Origin: Actinomycetes bacterium
GTDB taxonomy: Bacteria; Actinomycetota; Actinomycetes; Actinomycetales; Cellulomonadaceae
Assembly: GCA_023432565.1 (NCBI GenBank)
Contig: JAEYUL010000076.1
Coordinates: 1-16,517 of the forward strand
DNA length: 16,517 nucleotides
Direction: 5' to 3'
Part shown: piece after piece, positions 13,392-16,517 of the stretch
Numbering within the stretch: position 1 is the first letter of the stretch
How the letters are laid out: every line of letters starts with the position of its first letter
Made by a program: the position numbers and the translations under genes
Notes under the pieces: model-generated
Seen by the model: only the letters and a program-made list of their open reading frames with translations
What the model was told of the DNA's origin: nothing
The model's database searches: none

Positions 13392-16300
13392 TCAGCTCAG
13401 CGGTTCGGAGCGCAGCGTGATCGCGCCCACGAGGTACTGGTCGCCCGTCGTGGTGGGCGTCAACGACGACACGTCGCACGGCAGCTTGGCGGGTGCGAAC
13501 CCCTTCGCGTCGATCCCGAGCGACGACGAGGAGCGCCACCCGACCGCGGTCGAGTCGAACGCGTTGTCCGCTGATCCGTAGGAGCCGTCGGGACGCAGAG
13601 GGACCAGGTCGCGCGTCGCGCTCGTGCACAGGCCGCCCAGGCGCATCCGGTCGCCGGTGAGCCCACGGTCACCTTCCCACCCGACGACGCCGACGCGGGC
13701 GTTCGTGCCGGCGGGTGCGGCGAACCGGAACGCGGGCGGCGGGGTGCTCGTGCCGACCCAGAGGCTGCCGTCGTACACCGTGACCCGCGAGCCGCCCGGG
13801 GCGGAGTAGACGACCACGAGCGCCCAGCCGCCGTAGTAGGTCGGGTCCCGGTCGGTGCGGGTCGCGCTGACGGCCATGTCGGCGAGGGACCACCTGCCGT
13901 CACGGTGCGCACGTACGAGCGTCGTCACGTCCGCGAACGACGCGTAGTACTCGCGGTCCTTGTCGTCGGTGCGCTGCGACACGACACCGCGGACCGGGGT
14001 GTACGCCCCGCCGGGGCCGCGCACCAGCGCGTGCTCGAGCGCGCCGCTCCACGTGTCGGACGGCCCACGCACGGCCGACCAGTACAGTCCCGCGAACGCG
14101 ATCTCGCGGCCCTTCGGCACGCTCAGCAGGGTGCTCGACGACACCGGCACCGACGGACGGTCGAACCCGTCGGCCGGCTCGAGGTCGAGGGGGAGCATCT
14201 GCTGGGAGTTGTTGTCCGCCCGGCCCAGCAGCGCGTCCCGGCAGGCGGGCTTGCCGTCGTCGCACGAGAGCACCGCGGCGCCCGACTCTGTGACGGCCCA
14301 TCCGCCCGTCGCGGTGCTGAACCGCTCCGCGAGGCCGCCCGAGCGTCCGGCGACCGGCGCGTCGGCGACCACCGGCCCGTGCGCGCCCGTGGCACTCGCC
14401 TCGATGTGCACCAGGGAGCTCGCCGCGTAGCCGGACGTCACCGGCAGCCGGACCTCGGCGACGTCCCCGGCAGCCAGGACGTTCCAGCGGCAGTCCACAG
14501 TCCGGCCGTCCCCGCTCGCCGTGCAGGCGTCCGGCATCGGCAGCGAGGCACGCTTCGGGTCGACGACGAGGTTGTCGGGCAGGGTCACGCTGGCGGCCAC
14601 CTCGGCGGCGTCCGCCGCCTGCTCGTCGTCGCGCTCGGCCGCGACCACGAAGGCCACCTGGCCCCGGTCGTCGTCCTGCACCGCGACCGAGGCCTGGCGG
14701 ATCGTGATCCGCGGCGCCCGCCCGCTCACTGCGACAGTCACCGGCGGCGCGTCGTCGGCGTCGTCCGCCGTCGCCGTGACGAGCGCGGGCTCGAGGGGAC
14801 CGACCGTGCCCGCGACGGCGACGAGCGGCAACGCGAGCTGCGCCGTGCCCTCGGGCGCGAGCGCCGGTCCGTCGCACCGCACCTGGGCCGGCGACCCCCC
14901 TGCGACGCAGGCCCACAGCGGGTCGTCGAGCGAACCCGTCCACGTGACCCCGGCGGGCAGCCGCACGCCCAGCGCGACGGGCTCGGACGTCAGCTCGCCG
15001 GTGTTCGCGACGGTGAGCGTCAGTGCGCTGGTCCGGCCACCGGACACGACCACGTCGCCGCCGGTGGCGACCAGCGCAGCAGGCTGCACCAGCGTCACCG
15101 GCACGCTCGCGGCGCCCGTCGACGCCGAGGGTCGCAGCACGAGCGCGATCTCGTCGAGACCGACCGCGCGCTGCACCGCGAGCCCGACCGTGAGCGGCAC
15201 GGCTCCACGGCCCGGGATCGTCCCCGTCGAGCAGGCCAGGACGCTCGTCGCCGCCGGGGGCGTGGTGGCCCCGGGTGAGGCCGCCGTGCACGTCCACGGG
15301 TCCGCGACCTGCCCGGTCCAGCTGACGCCCGCCGGCAGGAGCACGTCCGCCTCGCCGGACTCGCCCGCCGCCCGCCCGGCGTTGACCAGCGCGAACGTGG
15401 CGTCACGCGTCCGCCCTGCGACGAGCGTCACCGGTTCCTGGGCGCGCGAGACCGCGAGCCGGGCGGGGCTCGGCGTGACCTTGACCCCGATCGGCGGCGG
15501 CCGGTAGTCGACGTCCGCGCCCGTCACGACGAGCCCGATGTGGGCGTCGTCGGCGTCGAACGACTCGTCGATGCTCACGGGGACGACGAGGCGCGCGGCG
15601 TCCTGCCCGGGCAGCTCGTCGAGCGTGCACGTCGCGACCTGAGCGCGCGGGGTGGCGCACGTCCAGTCGGCCGCCGCCACCACGCCGCCCTGCCCGGACG
15701 CGACCGTCAACGTCGCCTGACTCACCGCCAGACCCGTGCCTGCCGCGCTCGGACCCGGGCGCGCGGCCGCCTGCCCGGCGCCACCGACGCCGTCGAGCTG
15801 CACGCCCTCGGGCAGCGTCAGCTCGGCCTGGAGCCCTCGGGCCGGCAGGTCTCCCTGGTTGCGCAACGTGAGGGTGAGCTCCTGCGCGGACAGCCCACCC
15901 GCGAGGACCAGCCCGGCGGCCGGGAGCTCGACCACGACCTCGGCCGCGCGCGGCGGCGGCGTCGGCTCGGTGGTCGGCTCGGGTGTGGGCCCGGCGGTCG
16001 GGTCGGGAGTCGGCTGTGCTGTCGGGCCGGGCGTGGGCTCGGACGTCGGCTCGTCGGTGGGTGCGGGCGACGGCGGGATCGTCGGCGTCGCGGTCGGTGC
16101 CGCGGTGGGCTCGCCCGTCGGGTCCTCGCCGGGGACGAACACACCCGGCACGGGCGGCGGCGTGGGCGTCGCGGAGGCGCCGGGGGTCGGCGGCGGCGTC
16201 GGGCTCGCGCTCGAGGACGGGGCGTCCGTCGGTGCGGGTGTGCTCGTCGCCGCCGCGGTCACCACAGGTTCCGCCTCGACCACCTGGGCGTGGTCGTCGA

Positions 16301-16517
16301 GGCCCAGCACGACGCCCACGGCGACGGCGGCGACCACCACGGCCCCCGCGACCCCGGCCATCACCCCGGCGGGGATGCCCGCCAGGAGCGCGGCCAGCCC
16401 GGTGCTGCCCGCAGCGGCGCCGCTGCCCACGGCGGCCACCGCGCTCGCTGCTCCGCCCGCTGCCGCTCCCCCACCCGCGGCGGCACCCCCCGAACCACCG
16501 GCGGCGGCACCGCCGGC
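13392..16517 (-). CDS. Membrane-anchored, multi-domain surface protein with Ig-like modules (N-terminus off window)
   Basis: More than 1,040 codons read leftwards with the frame still open at the window edge. A GTG at 16439 could start it, but it has no good ribosome site and the upstream codons encode Gly/Ala-rich protein in frame, so the real start is probably outside. Numbering from that GTG: a Gly/Ala-rich linker; one transmembrane helix (24-47); a Pro/Thr stalk (66-163); and four beta-sandwich modules at about 165-320, 321-455, 456-575 and 576-700. Each module has a strand LP-x-G-V or LPDN and a cysteine pair (C261/C271, C384/C403, C511/C522, C639/C650), which resembles DUF11/CARDB-like domains. 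A C-terminal domain (703-1015) contains AFAGLYWSA, YYASFADVTTLV and GGWALVVVY. That pattern I associate with large actinobacterial DUF11-type surface proteins. There is no LPxTG sorting signal. The hidden N-terminus is presumably cytoplasmic, perhaps a regulatory domain. Binding target unknown. Confidence 0.8.
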   Translation of the reverse strand, partial: AGGAAAGGSGGAAAGGGAAAGGAASAVAAVGSGAAAGSTGLAALLAGIPAGVMAGVAGAVVVAAVAVGVVLGLDDHAQVVEAEPVVTAAATSTPAPTDAPSSSASPTPPPTPGASATPTPPPVPGVFVPGEDPTGEPTAAPTATPTIPPSPAPTDEPTSEPTPGPTAQPTPDPTAGPTPEPTTEPTPPPRAAEVVVELPAAGLVLAGGLSAQELTLTLRNQGDLPARGLQAELTLPEGVQLDGVGGAGQAAARPGPSAAGTGLAVSQATLTVASGQGGVVAAADWTCATPRAQVATCTLDELPGQDAARLVVPVSIDESFDADDAHIGLVVTGADVDYRPPPIGVKVTPSPARLAVSRAQEPVTLVAGRTRDATFALVNAGRAAGESGEADVLLPAGVSWTGQVADPWTCTAASPGATTPPAATSVLACSTGTIPGRGAVPLTVGLAVQRAVGLDEIALVLRPSASTGAASVPVTLVQPAALVATGGDVVVSGGRTSALTLTVANTGELTSEPVALGVRLPAGVTWTGSLDDPLWACVAGGSPAQVRCDGPALAPEGTAQLALPLVAVAGTVGPLEPALVTATADDADDAPPVTVAVSGRAPRITIRQASVAVQDDDRGQVAFVVAAERDDEQAADAAEVAASVTLPDNLVVDPKRASLPMPDACTASGDGRTVDCRWNVLAAGDVAEVRLPVTSGYAASSLVHIEASATGAHGPVVADAPVAGRSGGLAERFSTATGGWAVTESGAAVLSCDDGKPACRDALLGRADNNSQQMLPLDLEPADGFDRPSVPVSSSTLLSVPKGREIAFAGLYWSAVRGPSDTWSGALEHALVRGPGGAYTPVRGVVSQRTDDKDREYYASFADVTTLVRAHRDGRWSLADMAVSATRTDRDPTYYGGWALVVVYSAPGGSRVTVYDGSLWVGTSTPPPAFRFAAPAGTNARVGVVGWEGDRGLTGDRMRLGGLCTSATRDLVPLRPDGSYGSADNAFDSTAVGWRSSSSLGIDAKGFAPAKLPCDVSSLTPTTTGDQYLVGAITLRSEPLS
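15951..16244 (-). repeat. Pro/Thr-rich low-complexity stalk within the surface-protein gene
   Basis: The coding DNA repeats short units encoding (E/D/A/G)-P-T-x-x-P-T, for example EPTSEPTPGPTAQPTPDPT. Such stalks hold extracellular domains away from the membrane or through the cell wall and are often O-glycosylated in actinobacteria. The stretch begins about 18 residues after the transmembrane helix and ends at the first beta-sandwich module. Confidence 0.85.

Noticed and set aside
15951..16244. CRISPR or other spaced DNA repeat in the stretch of short repeats
   Set aside because: The repeats are codon-phased Pro/Thr units of a protein stalk, with no constant repeat length and no spacers.
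16437..16439. GTG at 16439 as the true start of the surface protein
   Set aside because: No ribosome site at a normal distance, and upstream codons encode an in-frame Gly/Ala-rich chain to the window edge, so coding probably continues beyond.

Overview
The window is very GC-rich throughout. Its third codon positions are almost all G or C, its proteins are Ala/Val/Arg-rich, and several genes appear to lack a leader sequence. Together with the gene content this points to a high-GC actinobacterium, most like the Cellulomonadaceae and relatives; that assignment is an inference from codon style and gene families, not from a database match. The window holds 11 protein-coding genes (two cut by the window edges) and one tRNA-Ser gene. 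There is no insertion sequence, prophage, CRISPR array or other sign of a mobile region. No gene-free stretch exceeds about 280 bases; the largest are 1010-1290, 6427-6702 and 9996-10274.

Left part (1-5060): a Tat-exported GH127/DUF1680 beta-L-arabinofuranosidase-like enzyme (minus strand, C-terminus off the left edge) diverges from a succinate-semialdehyde-dehydrogenase-type aldehyde dehydrogenase. A TetR-family repressor and a DHA2-type drug exporter follow as a divergent pair. Their 131-bp shared control region holds two matching palindromes, centred 31 bp apart; one lies exactly in the spacer of a good promoter. This is a self-contained regulated efflux module, and a 16-bp inverted repeat closes it at 5014-5058.

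Middle part (5062-10000): a secreted protein of unknown function, probably a beta-propeller, diverges from an exported serine beta-lactamase/DD-peptidase-fold hydrolase. The end of the hydrolase gene, stop codon included, is present three times as a 32-bp tandem repeat. A FUSC-family membrane protein converges on this repeat.

Right-centre (10200-13360): a housekeeping block containing tRNA-Ser(CGA), a SIRT4-like (class II) sirtuin, the tRNA adenosine deaminase tadA, uracil phosphoribosyltransferase upp and an NAD(P)-binding Rossmann protein. The sirtuin, upp and Rossmann-protein genes each have a TANNNT -10 box ending 6-7 nt before the start codon and no usable ribosome binding site, so they look leaderless.

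Right edge (13392-16517): more than 1000 codons of a membrane-anchored surface protein read leftwards. It has a Gly/Ala-rich stretch, one transmembrane helix, a Pro/Thr-rich stalk, four Ig-like modules each with a cysteine pair, and a C-terminal beta-rich domain. Its frame is still open at the window edge, so its N-terminal, presumably cytoplasmic, part is unseen. This is the least explained object in the window.
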